Source of the DNA: Winogradskyella sp.
GTDB taxonomy: Bacteria; Bacteroidota; Bacteroidia; Flavobacteriales; Flavobacteriaceae
Direction of reading: 5' to 3'
DNA length: 64,000 bases
Assembly (NCBI RefSeq): GCF_013042245.1
Contig: NZ_JABDQL010000025.1
Location: forward strand, 97,686 to 161,685
Made by a program: the position numbers and the translations under genes. The notes under the pieces were generated by a model, which was not told where the DNA came from, made no database searches, and was given only the letters and a program-made list of their open reading frames with translations. Below, piece by piece: positions 37,705-47,495 of this stretch. Numbering within the stretch: the first letter of the stretch is position 1; every line of letters begins with the position of its first letter.

Positions 37705-39993
37705 TTAATTAATTATAATTTCATCTATAAAGGTCCAAGCTTTATTGCCAGCACCTTGTTTTCCTTCTGGAATTGTCCCGTAGTTTTTTATAACTATTTC
37801 TATTCGGGTAACAACCGTAGGTTCTATTTTATAAGCATAATCAACTATCAAATCATGACTATCTTTAATAAGCTTTATATCATTGATTGTTCTTCCATCT
37901 TCTTGGAGTTTAAAACTAAAACCGATTTCCTCTGGCGCATAAATCCACTGCCCATTTCCATTATGAAATCGAGTGGAGATTGAGCTAATCTCCTTTGGTG
38001 TTGAAAAATCTATGATAACAACAATATCTTCTCCCCAAAAGCCCAACCATTCTTTATCACCGTAACGACTAACACTTCCACTAATCCCATTTATTAAGCC
38101 TTCTGCACCACTACCTGAATAGGCCTTATGCGGTTCTTTATCTATAGAAATTTTTGCGCCAACAGCTTTATGGAAATTAATGTTTTGAGAAAATATTTTG
38201 CCTAGTTTTTCTTCAGCATTAAAAACTGCAGCTTTTATTTCTAAACTTTTAGAAATAGGAATTTCAGCCTTATAAATTTCTGATTTTAAAGTTGGCTCAT
38301 TACCGTCTAAAGTATAACGGATGTCTTTACCTTCAGTAAGTGTTTCTAATTTGTAAAATGACTCGTTGTTAATTGAAATCATTTCGCCGTTAATTTCATA
38401 TAAGTGATTTGCATAATTGATCCCCAAAACGTATAGTCGCTTATGGAAATCTTCAACTCTAGTTACAAAATCTCTATAATTTTTATTTTCAGTATTTGTC
38501 CAAAGGACTTCACTCATAGCTAATATCCTTGGGAACGCCATATACTCTACTTGTTCTGAAGTTGGCATATATTCCGTCCAAACATTTCCTTGAACACCTA
38601 TGATATATTTAGATTCTTCCTCGGTTAATTCATCTGGAATTGGATTAAAACTATATACTTTCTCTAATGGTAAATAACCACCAATAGCTGTGGGTTCATT
38701 TTCATTGTCGGACTGGTAATAATCAAAATAACAATGAGATGTTGGTGTCATGACAACATTATGTCCAGATTTTGCAGCTTCTACTGCACCACTTGTTCCA
38801 CGCCAAGACATTACGGTTGCATTTGGCGCTAAACCCCCTTCAAGAATTTCGTCCCAACCGATAATCTGTTTGCCTTTAGAATTCAAATATTTTTCCATTC
38901 GGGTAATAAAATAATTCTGAAGTTCATGTTCATCCTTTAAACCTTCAGCCTTTATCCTAGCCTGACAATTTTTGCAAGTTTTCCATCGTGTTTTTGGTGC
39001 TTCATCACCTCCGATATGAATATACTCACTTGGGAAAAGTGCCACTACCTCGTCTAGTACATTTTCTATAAAATTAAACGTTTCATCCTTTGTGCAATAA
39101 ATATCTTCAAAAACACCCCATTTTGTAGCTACTTCTACCTGTTCTCCAGTGCATCCTAATTCTGGGTATGCTGCAATGGCAGCCTGACTATGACCAGGCA
39201 TTTCGATTTCTGGGATGACCGTAACAAATCTTTCCGCTGCATAGGCGACAACTTCTTTTACTTCTTCTTGGGTATAATACCCTCCATATTTTTTACCATC
39301 AAACTGATGTGGTTGGTCACTATAATGTCCCATAAGGGTTTCTTTTCTGTATGCTGCAACTTTTTGTAATTTCGGATACTTTTTAATTTCTATACGCCAA
39401 CCTTGGTCTTCGGTCAGGTGCCAATGAAACGTATTCATTTTTAACATGGCTAGAGCATCGATATATTTCTTTATAAATTCAACAGGATACATATGTCGTG
39501 CTACATCGAGATGCATGCCTCGATATGAAAACTGAGGCTTGTCCGTTATGGTTAAAGCTTTTATTTTCAAACTATTTGACTTATACTCTTTCTCAATAAA
39601 TTCGGCTGGAAGTAATTGGATTAAAGTTTGTACTGCATAAAAAGCACCTTTTGCTGAGCTTGCTTTTATTGTAATTTCCTCTGTATTAACAACTAAATTA
39701 TAGGCTTCTAAATTTTTAATTGTCTTATCTAAAACAAACTTTATAGTATTTACTTCTCCAGTATTTCCCCCAAAAACTGGTGTTGTGATTGATTCCCAAT
39801 ATGCAACAGCAGGTTTAAGCTCTTCATCATAAACAAGGTTTGTATTAGAACTTAAAAGAAATTCGCCTTTGTTAATATTTAAAGTATTTGGTGCTGGAAT
39901 TATTTGCGGGTCAATCGCTGACTGCTCATTCTCTTTACAAGCAATAATGCTTACTAACAAAAATAAAACAAGGCACTTTTTCTTGAAATTCAT
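37705..39993 (-). CDS. GH20 beta-N-acetylhexosaminidase lipoprotein with C-terminal discoidin-like module
   Basis: YRGMHLDVARHMYPVEFIKKYIDALAMLKMNTFHWHLTEDQGWRIEIKKYP, YIHIGGDEAPKTRW; lipobox SIIAC. Confidence 0.95.
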   Translation of the reverse strand: MNFKKKCLVLFLLVSIIACKENEQSAIDPQIIPAPNTLNINKGEFLLSSNTNLVYDEELKPAVAYWESITTPVFGGNTGEVNTIKFVLDKTIKNLEAYNLVVNTEEITIKASSAKGAFYAVQTLIQLLPAEFIEKEYKSNSLKIKALTITDKPQFSYRGMHLDVARHMYPVEFIKKYIDALAMLKMNTFHWHLTEDQGWRIEIKKYPKLQKVAAYRKETLMGHYSDQPHQFDGKKYGGYYTQEEVKEVVAYAAERFVTVIPEIEMPGHSQAAIAAYPELGCTGEQVEVATKWGVFEDIYCTKDETFNFIENVLDEVVALFPSEYIHIGGDEAPKTRWKTCKNCQARIKAEGLKDEHELQNYFITRMEKYLNSKGKQIIGWDEILEGGLAPNATVMSWRGTSGAVEAAKSGHNVVMTPTSHCYFDYYQSDNENEPTAIGGYLPLEKVYSFNPIPDELTEEESKYIIGVQGNVWTEYMPTSEQVEYMAFPRILAMSEVLWTNTENKNYRDFVTRVEDFHKRLYVLGINYANHLYEINGEMISINNESFYKLETLTEGKDIRYTLDGNEPTLKSEIYKAEIPISKSLEIKAAVFNAEEKLGKIFSQNINFHKAVGAKISIDKEPHKAYSGSGAEGLINGISGSVSRYGDKEWLGFWGEDIVVIIDFSTPKEISSISTRFHNGNGQWIYAPEEIGFSFKLQEDGRTINDIKLIKDSHDLIVDYAYKIEPTVVTRIEIVIKNYGTIPEGKQGAGNKAWTFIDEIIIN

Positions 39994-40028
39994 TTTAGTA
40001 TCTTAGGTGCATTAAAATTAGTAATCTT

Positions 40029-42959
40029 TTGATGAATCCTAAATTTATTCCTGCTTTCCTTGGTATATTCTTGTTATTTGGATGTCAAAGTGAAAACTCA
40101 ACCACAACAGCAAAAAAAGAACAAACGCTTATAAATTATGTCAATACATTTATCGGTACAGGTGGTCACGGTCATACCTACCCTGGCGCATCTGCACCTT
40201 TTGGTATGATGCAACTAGGGCCAGATACACGACTTGAAGGTTGGGATGGTTGCTCTGGTTACCATTATACGGATGAATATATTTACGGCTTTTCGCACAC
40301 ACATTTAAGTGGCACAGGTATTAGCGATTATGGCGATGTACTTTTAATGCCAACAAATCAACAAATTTTTAATAATGGTGCTGATGGAAAACTAGGATAT
40401 CGTGCTCATTTTTCTCATGATAATGAATCTGCCCGGCCAGGATATTATAAAGTAAAATTAGATTCTACAAATATTGATGTCGAATTAACTGTATCCAAAC
40501 GCAGTGGTATCCACAAATATCAATTTCCTTCTTCAGACAATCAATATGTAATTTTAGATTTAGTACATCGCGATAAAGTCTTAGACGCTAAAATTGAAAA
40601 AGTATCAAATACCGAAATTGTAGGTTACAGACATTCTGAAGCTTGGGCAAAAGACCAACGCTTATTTTACGCCATTAAAACCTCGCATCCATTCTCCGAC
40701 GTGATGCAATCTCCTGAAAAAACAGGATTATCTGGCGGAAGACGCTCTGCTTTAAAATTTAACAACCCAAATAACGAACCTATATACATTAAGGTTGGTA
40801 TTTCAGCAGTTGATATTGAAGGTGCACGTAAAAATCTAGAAGCTGAAATAGAAAATAAAGATTTTTCAGCTATTAAAAAAGAAGTACAAGATTATTGGGA
40901 ACAACAACTTGAAAAAATAGTGATTGAAGATGATAATTTAGATAATAAAACCAACTTCTACTCCGCTTTGTATCATACCATGTTGGCACCGAATCGCTAT
41001 CAAGATGTTGATGGACGTTACAGAGGTATGGATTTAGAAATTCATAATGCAGATTTTGACTACTACTCAGTATTCTCGCTTTGGGATACTTATCGTGCAG
41101 CGCATCCTCTTTACACCATTATTGAACAAGAAAAAACCAACGATTTTATAAATACGTTTTTAGCAAAATATGACGAAGGTGGAATTATGCCTATGTGGGA
41201 TTTGGCAGGGAACTACACCGATTGCATGATTGGTTACCATGCTGTACCAGTAATTGCAGACGCTTACTTAAAAGGTATTAGAGATTATGACACTGAAAAA
41301 GCTTTTGAAGCTATGAAACATTCTGCCACTCGTGATAAATTTGGCCTTGAAGCATACAAAAAATACGGTTTTATTCCAGTTGATGAAGAAAGTGAATCGG
41401 TCTCTAAAACATTAGAATACGCCTATGACGATTGGACCATTGCACAAATGGCAAAAGACATGGGCAAAACAGAAGATTACAAAAATTACATTCAGCGTGC
41501 CCAGTATTACAAAAATGTGTTTGACCCAGAAAGCAAATTTATGCGTGGACGTTTTAGAAATACATGGTTTGCGCCTTTTGATCCTTATGAAGTAAATTTT
41601 AATTATACCGAAGCCAACTCATGGCAATACAGTTTTTATGTTCCACAAGACATTTCAGGATTTATAGAGTTATTAGGTGGTAAAGACCAACTTGAAAGTC
41701 AATTGGACGAGTTATTTACTGCAAAAACAGAAATATCAGGACGAAATCAGTCTGATATTACAGGATTAATAGGGCAATATGCGCATGGAAACGAACCTAG
41801 TCATCACATGGCGTACTTGTATAATTTTGTAAACAAACCACATAAAACTCAAGAACGCGTTTATCAGATTTTGACGGAATTGTACAATAATGACCCTGAC
41901 GGCGTTTCTGGAAATGAAGATTGCGGTCAAATGAGTGCTTGGTATGTTTTAAGTTCAATGGGGTTTTATTCTGTCACACCTGGAAGCAATCAATATATTA
42001 TTGGAACACCGCTTTTCGACAAAGCAACTATTAATTTAGAAAATGGCAAACAATTTACAGTTATTGCTAAAAATCGAAGTGAAACCAATATTTACATAGA
42101 AAGTGCAAAACTTAATGGTAATCCGTTAGAGGAAACATTAATCAAACACTCAGATATTATTGAAGGAGGAACTTTGGAATTCAAAATGACCAATCAACCT
42201 TCAACTTGGGGAACATCTGAAGGTAGCGAACCAATAACTGAAATCACGGAGCATATTATTTTGCCTTCACCATATATTGAAAAAGGTGATATTACATTTA
42301 GAGGTAGTACTGAAGTGGTTCTTAATACTTCTGAAAAAGATGCCCAAATTTTTTATGCTTTAGATGCTGAAGAATTTCAACCTTACGACAAACCGTTTAC
42401 TGTTACAGAAGATACTAAAGTGAAATTATATTCTGAAAAAGGGGAATTAAAAAGTCCTGTTTTAGAAACACCTTTCTATAAAATTGACCCAAATTTGAGA
42501 ATAACATTAGAAAGTGAATTTGCTAATCAATATTCCGCTGGTGGCAATGATGCGTTAATTGATGGGATTAGAAGTACAAAAAATTATAGAACAGGTAGTT
42601 GGCAAGGTTATCACAATCAAGATTTGGTTGTTATTGTAGACTTGGGTAAATTAAAGCCTATTTATAATTTGAAAGTAAATTTTCTACGTGACCAAGGTGC
42701 TTGGATATTTCTACCTAAATCGGTCGATGTATTGACATCTATTGATGGCAAAAAATTCAGGAAACATATTACATGGAATTTTCACACTAAAGAAAAAAAT
42801 GACACTATAGACATCAAAACTGTTCATCTATCAAAATTGGGTAAAGCTAAATATGTAAAAGTCATTGCCAAAAAACTAGGCGATTTACCTCAATGGCACA
42901 TTGGACATCCTATGAATGGAAAAAGCTGGATTTTTGCAGATGAGATTTCAATAAAATAA
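40029..42959 (+). CDS. GH92 alpha-mannosidase lipoprotein
   Basis: VNTFIGTGGHGHTYPGASAPFGMMQLGPDTR, YGFSHTHLSGTG, FSLWDTYRAAHPLYTII, GNEDCGQMSAWYVLSSMGFYSVTPG. Confidence 0.95.
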   Translation: MMNPKFIPAFLGIFLLFGCQSENSTTTAKKEQTLINYVNTFIGTGGHGHTYPGASAPFGMMQLGPDTRLEGWDGCSGYHYTDEYIYGFSHTHLSGTGISDYGDVLLMPTNQQIFNNGADGKLGYRAHFSHDNESARPGYYKVKLDSTNIDVELTVSKRSGIHKYQFPSSDNQYVILDLVHRDKVLDAKIEKVSNTEIVGYRHSEAWAKDQRLFYAIKTSHPFSDVMQSPEKTGLSGGRRSALKFNNPNNEPIYIKVGISAVDIEGARKNLEAEIENKDFSAIKKEVQDYWEQQLEKIVIEDDNLDNKTNFYSALYHTMLAPNRYQDVDGRYRGMDLEIHNADFDYYSVFSLWDTYRAAHPLYTIIEQEKTNDFINTFLAKYDEGGIMPMWDLAGNYTDCMIGYHAVPVIADAYLKGIRDYDTEKAFEAMKHSATRDKFGLEAYKKYGFIPVDEESESVSKTLEYAYDDWTIAQMAKDMGKTEDYKNYIQRAQYYKNVFDPESKFMRGRFRNTWFAPFDPYEVNFNYTEANSWQYSFYVPQDISGFIELLGGKDQLESQLDELFTAKTEISGRNQSDITGLIGQYAHGNEPSHHMAYLYNFVNKPHKTQERVYQILTELYNNDPDGVSGNEDCGQMSAWYVLSSMGFYSVTPGSNQYIIGTPLFDKATINLENGKQFTVIAKNRSETNIYIESAKLNGNPLEETLIKHSDIIEGGTLEFKMTNQPSTWGTSEGSEPITEITEHIILPSPYIEKGDITFRGSTEVVLNTSEKDAQIFYALDAEEFQPYDKPFTVTEDTKVKLYSEKGELKSPVLETPFYKIDPNLRITLESEFANQYSAGGNDALIDGIRSTKNYRTGSWQGYHNQDLVVIVDLGKLKPIYNLKVNFLRDQGAWIFLPKSVDVLTSIDGKKFRKHITWNFHTKEKNDTIDIKTVHLSKLGKAKYVKVIAKKLGDLPQWHIGHPMNGKSWIFADEISIK

Positions 42960-42984
42960 ATTAACTAATAACTAATAAAAAATC

Positions 42985-44664
42985 ATGAGTAACCAACAAA
43001 CTAATAAATCGGCATTAACAACCTTAGTCACAGTCTTCTTTTTCTGGGGATTTATTGCTGCGTCAAACGGTGTGTTTATTCCGTTTTGTAAAACGTATTT
43101 CAATATCGACCAATTTCAATCACAATTAGTTGATTTTGCATTTTATGGTGCTTATTATATTGGTGCTTTAATGCTTTTTATTATTTCGAGTTCTATTAAA
43201 AAGGACATTGTCAATTCTTGGGGTTATAAAAAAGTGATTGTTAATGGATTGTTGCTTTCGGCAATTGGAGCTTTTGTCATGTATCCAGCAACTGCAGGTG
43301 CAGAGCAAGGACAAACTGCTGTTTTCTATTTTGTATTAATTGCTTTATTTATTGTTGGCCTTGGATTTTCATTACAACAAACAGGTGCAAACCCTTTTGC
43401 TATTGCACTTGGTCCAACAGAAACAGGTTCTCATCGTTTAAATCTCGCTGGCGGAATTAACTCTTTTGGAACAACTATTGGCCCTATTGTTGTGGCACTC
43501 GTTCTATTTGGAACAGCGTCTGTAAGTCCTGAAGAGTTAGTTGCTATGATTAAGAATAATAAAATCACCTTAACCACAGTACAGTTATTATATCTTGGTG
43601 TTGGAGGATTGTTTTTAGTTGCGGCAGCATTATTTCACTTTTCAAAAAAATTACCAGCACTTAAATCAGATACGCCGTTTGAGCCTGCCAACAAAGCGCG
43701 AAATCTATTGATTGTATTAACACTAATAATAATGGCTTGTTTTGGCTATATCTTTAGTACGTATTCGGGAGAAACCCAAGTATCAGAATCAGTTGAAAAC
43801 ATACGTTTAGTATTATTATTTGTTGCTTTAATAGCTGTGATTGCTTCAGTATTTATTGCTAATTCAAGAGCTACAAAAAAACCAGAAGGTTGGGGTGCGA
43901 TGAAATACCCTCAACTCGTTTTAGGAATGTTAGCTATCTTCACCTATGTAGGTGTGGAAGTTACGATTCAGAGTAACTTAGGGGAGCTTCTAAAGACCGT
44001 TGCAGATAAAGTCAATAACTTAAACCCTTTAGGTCTCCCAGTTTTAAATGACGCCGGAATTGCACCTTTTATATCACTTTACTGGGGTGGTTTAATGATT
44101 GGTCGTTGGGTTGGTGCTATTACAGTATTCAACCCAAGTAAAGGATTAAAAAAGGTGTTATTAATCATTGTACCCTATATTGCTTTTGCGGTGATACTAA
44201 TTGCTAATAGAGCTGGTGGAAAGAGCTTCTCTTCAGACGAAATTATATTCTTTGGCATCTGTGTTGCGGTACAAGTTGGTGGTTTCTTTTTAGCTAAAGA
44301 CAATCCAGTAAAAACACTAAAAATATTTAGTTTACTTGGCGTTTTAGGCATGTTAGTAGGTTTATTCACAACAGGTAATTTGGCGTTATTCGCATTTTTA
44401 TCTGGTGGATTGTTTTGTTCTATTATGTGGCCTTGTATTTTTACGTTGAGTATTGCAGGTTTAGGGAAATACACCTCTCAAGGTTCAGCATTTTTAATCA
44501 TGATGATTTTAGGTGGTGCAATTATTCCTCCTCTTCAAGGTAAGCTTGCAGATATATTTAACATCCAATCGTCTTATTGGATTGCAGTTTTCTGCTTTGT
44601 ATACTTATTATTCTATGCCTACAGAACAAAAACAGTATTAGACAAACAAGGCGTGACTTACTAA
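42985..44664 (+). CDS. Sugar MFS transporter
   Basis: [58 protein letters not shown]; 12-TM pattern. Confidence 0.9.
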   Translation: MSNQQTNKSALTTLVTVFFFWGFIAASNGVFIPFCKTYFNIDQFQSQLVDFAFYGAYYIGALMLFIISSSIKKDIVNSWGYKKVIVNGLLLSAIGAFVMYPATAGAEQGQTAVFYFVLIALFIVGLGFSLQQTGANPFAIALGPTETGSHRLNLAGGINSFGTTIGPIVVALVLFGTASVSPEELVAMIKNNKITLTTVQLLYLGVGGLFLVAAALFHFSKKLPALKSDTPFEPANKARNLLIVLTLIIMACFGYIFSTYSGETQVSESVENIRLVLLFVALIAVIASVFIANSRATKKPEGWGAMKYPQLVLGMLAIFTYVGVEVTIQSNLGELLKTVADKVNNLNPLGLPVLNDAGIAPFISLYWGGLMIGRWVGAITVFNPSKGLKKVLLIIVPYIAFAVILIANRAGGKSFSSDEIIFFGICVAVQVGGFFLAKDNPVKTLKIFSLLGVLGMLVGLFTTGNLALFAFLSGGLFCSIMWPCIFTLSIAGLGKYTSQGSAFLIMMILGGAIIPPLQGKLADIFNIQSSYWIAVFCFVYLLFYAYRTKTVLDKQGVTY

Positions 44665-44680
44665 TTCTAAATCAAAAAAC

Positions 44681-45694
44681 ATGGAACGTAGAAAGTTTAT
44701 AAAAAATGCCTCATTAACTGGTGTTGGGTTGGCTGTTGGCACATCAGTATCTTCTTGCAGAAACCTGACAGAAAAAAAATCTATTCAAACAAAACCGAAA
44801 GAGAAGATGCCGATAGACATATCTAATTTTCCCATAGCCATATGTACATGGGGTTTTGTTAAGGCAAATGCTAAAGCTGGAGAAGCCTTGCTATCTGGAA
44901 AAAATGCATTAGATGCGGCTATTGAAGGTGTTGCTGTAGAAGAAGAAAACCTAAAGAACACCACCGTTGGAAAAGGTGGCGCGCCTGACCGTGAAGGCAA
45001 CGTAACTTTAGATGCTTGTGTTATGGATAGTAATGGTGATTGTGGTGCTGTGGTTTGTGTTGGAGGCTATACCAATGTTGCTGCTTTGGCTAAGAAAGTA
45101 ATGGAAGAAACGCCTCATGTAATGTTGGCTGGTAAAGGCGCTGAAGAATTTGCAAAAGTTCAGGGTTTTAAAAAAGAAAATCTTTTAACTGATGCTTCTA
45201 GAAAAGCGTGGGAAGAATGGAAAAAGTCTCCTGAATACAAACCCATAATTAATATAGAAAATCATGATACCATTGGTATGCTCTGCATCGACAAAGATGG
45301 GGATATAGCAGGCGCTTGCACAACTTCTGGCTTATCGTATAAAATGAAAGGTCGTGTAGGCGATTCACCAATAATAGGCTCAGGATTATTTGTTGATAAC
45401 GAAATTGGTGGTGCAGCAGCAACCGGAATGGGGGAAGAAATTATGAAAACCGTTGGAAGTTTTTTAATTGTAGAATTAATGCGAAACGGTATAAGTCCTC
45501 AAGAAGCTTGTGAAGAGGCCGTAAATAGAATTGTTTCTAAAAACGATAGGTACAAAGATTTTCAAATTGCCTATATAGCTATAAATAAAGCTGGAAAAAC
45601 TGGTGCCTATTGTATTCATCAAGGTTTTTCAATGATGAAATATCAAAATAAAAAGAACGAACGCATGGAGGTTGATTTTTTTAATAAAGTATAA
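44681..45694 (+). CDS. N4-(beta-N-acetylglucosaminyl)-L-asparaginase (glycosylasparaginase)
   Basis: MERRKFIKNASLTGVGLAVGTSVSSC leader; catalytic NHDTIGMLCIDKDGDIAGACTTSGLSYKMKGRVGDSPIIGSG. Confidence 0.93.
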   Translation: MERRKFIKNASLTGVGLAVGTSVSSCRNLTEKKSIQTKPKEKMPIDISNFPIAICTWGFVKANAKAGEALLSGKNALDAAIEGVAVEEENLKNTTVGKGGAPDREGNVTLDACVMDSNGDCGAVVCVGGYTNVAALAKKVMEETPHVMLAGKGAEEFAKVQGFKKENLLTDASRKAWEEWKKSPEYKPIINIENHDTIGMLCIDKDGDIAGACTTSGLSYKMKGRVGDSPIIGSGLFVDNEIGGAAATGMGEEIMKTVGSFLIVELMRNGISPQEACEEAVNRIVSKNDRYKDFQIAYIAINKAGKTGAYCIHQGFSMMKYQNKKNERMEVDFFNKV

Positions 45695-45783
45695 TTATCG
45701 CTAGGGTTTCGGTATAAGTTATAACTAAATTAGCTTTCGACTACATTGACTTCTCCCAATAGCTATCGGGATTCAACTTTAAA

Positions 45784-47196
45784 TTAAAACCACTTCACTG
45801 TAAATCGCGCTAATTTTTCTTTATAATTACTATATGGCGGAAACAACAACTCCGTGATTCCAAATGTATGTTGCTTAACAATGGCACGCTCGTTACTAAA
45901 TGCTTTAAAGCCATAATAACCGTGAGATTTTCCAATTCCGCTATTGTTTACACCTCCAAATGGTAAATTGTGGTTGGCGTAATGTATAATATTGTTGTTA
46001 ATACATGTTCCCCCAGCTCTTGTATAACTAAGTAGTTTTTCAGTATTCCTTTTACTTTTACTATATATATAAAGTGCAAGTGGTCGTTCTTTAGAATTTA
46101 CATAAGCAATAGCATCATCTATGGTTTTATAAGTTACCATAGGAAAGATAGGTCCAAAAATTTCTTCTTCTAATAACAACGCATTTTCCCCTAAACCTGA
46201 AACTATAGTCGGCGCTATATATTTTTTAGCTTTATCAGTTATATTCCCAAATTCAAAATTACCTCCATTATCTTCAGCATCTGTCAGAAGGGATTTAAGA
46301 CGTTCAAAATGTTTTGGTGTCACAATACGCGCATAAGAACTAGACTCTTTTGGATTATTGCTGTAAAAGGCTTTTAACACATTTTTACATTCTTCAATAA
46401 ATTGATTTTTGACGTTCTGCTGTACTAAAGCATAATCGGGTGATATACAAATCTGTCCGCAATTCATAAACTTACCCCACATAATTTTTTTTGCAGCTGT
46501 TTTTAGGTTAGCAGTTTCATCAATTATTGTTGGTGACTTACCGCCTAATTCTAAAGTTACAGATGCTAAATGCTCTGCAGCGGCTTTCATAATAATTTTA
46601 CCAACGGTTGGCGAGCCTGTAAAAAAGATATGATTAAATGGTAGTTTTAATAAGTCTGTAGATGTTTGCACTTCACCTTCAACTAAAGCGACTTCTTCTT
46701 CACTGAAAACAGTGTCAACAATTTTTTTCATCAATGCAGAAGAATGTGGTGTCATTTCCGATGGTTTTATGATTGCAGTGTTGCCAGCAGAAATAGCTGA
46801 TATCAATGGGCCAAAGGTTAAATTAAAAGGGAAATTCCATGGCGAAATAATTAGGCAAACACCTTTAGCTTCGTACTTAATATAGGATGACGCACCTAAC
46901 ATTGACAATGGTGTTTTTACTTTTTTGTTACGCATCCATTTGTGCAAATAGTTTTTTGCATGCTTAATGTCTCCTACTATCTGGTAAATTTCAGTCATTT
47001 CAGACTCCACATATGGTTTACCTAAATCTTTTAATAATGCTTCTTTAATTTCCTCTCTAAAGGTAATTTCTATAGCTCGTTGAAGTGCACTCAACTTCTT
47101 AATTCTCTGATTATAAGCGCCATTAGAGACTTTAAACTGATTGTTTTTTTGCTTTATGAATAGATTATAATATGGATTATTGGTGTTTTCTGTCAT
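45784..47196 (-). CDS. Aldehyde dehydrogenase family protein
   Basis: IISPWNFPFNLTFGPLISAISAGNTAIIKPSEMTPHSS, TLELGGKSPTII, FMNCGQICISPDY. Confidence 0.95.
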   Translation of the reverse strand: MTENTNNPYYNLFIKQKNNQFKVSNGAYNQRIKKLSALQRAIEITFREEIKEALLKDLGKPYVESEMTEIYQIVGDIKHAKNYLHKWMRNKKVKTPLSMLGASSYIKYEAKGVCLIISPWNFPFNLTFGPLISAISAGNTAIIKPSEMTPHSSALMKKIVDTVFSEEEVALVEGEVQTSTDLLKLPFNHIFFTGSPTVGKIIMKAAAEHLASVTLELGGKSPTIIDETANLKTAAKKIMWGKFMNCGQICISPDYALVQQNVKNQFIEECKNVLKAFYSNNPKESSSYARIVTPKHFERLKSLLTDAEDNGGNFEFGNITDKAKKYIAPTIVSGLGENALLLEEEIFGPIFPMVTYKTIDDAIAYVNSKERPLALYIYSKSKRNTEKLLSYTRAGGTCINNNIIHYANHNLPFGGVNNSGIGKSHGYYGFKAFSNERAIVKQHTFGITELLFPPYSNYKEKLARFTVKWF

Positions 47197-47330
47197 TATA
47201 TAGTATTGATTTTAAAAGGCTAAGGGAAGAAACTATATATTTCACCGATATTTTAGACAATTACTATCCGTGGATCTAAAAGTGTCCCTTTTTGGTCTAA
47301 AAATTTCTTTTTAAGACATAATCCTCGCTT

Positions 47331-47492
47331 ATGTTTGTACCGTTGTTAAAAATAAGAACAATAAAACAAATTAAAAACTTAATTCTATTACTAGTCTTTT
47401 TAACTCTACCTTTAGTAGGGTTAGCACAGACTGAAAAGCCTGTGTCGGTAGATGTGGACTACCCAATTAATTTGCGCTCTAATTATTCTTAA
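47331..47492 (+). CDS. Small secreted protein or gene remnant (53 aa)
   Basis: ATG...TAA reads MFVPLLKIRTIKQIKNLILLLVFLTLPLVGLAQTEKPVSVDVDYPINLRSNYS; clear signal peptide; not in supplied track. Confidence 0.5.
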   Translation: MFVPLLKIRTIKQIKNLILLLVFLTLPLVGLAQTEKPVSVDVDYPINLRSNYS

Positions 47493-47495
47493 AAT

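Noticed and set aside
37651-37983. 110-aa plus-strand ORF
   Set aside because: Begins in a palindromic repeat and runs antisense to the GH20 gene end.
45754-45771. tcccaatagctatcggga palindrome between convergent genes
   Set aside because: Short imperfect palindrome without a clear T-run; probably a minor repeat or weak terminator, not strong enough to call.
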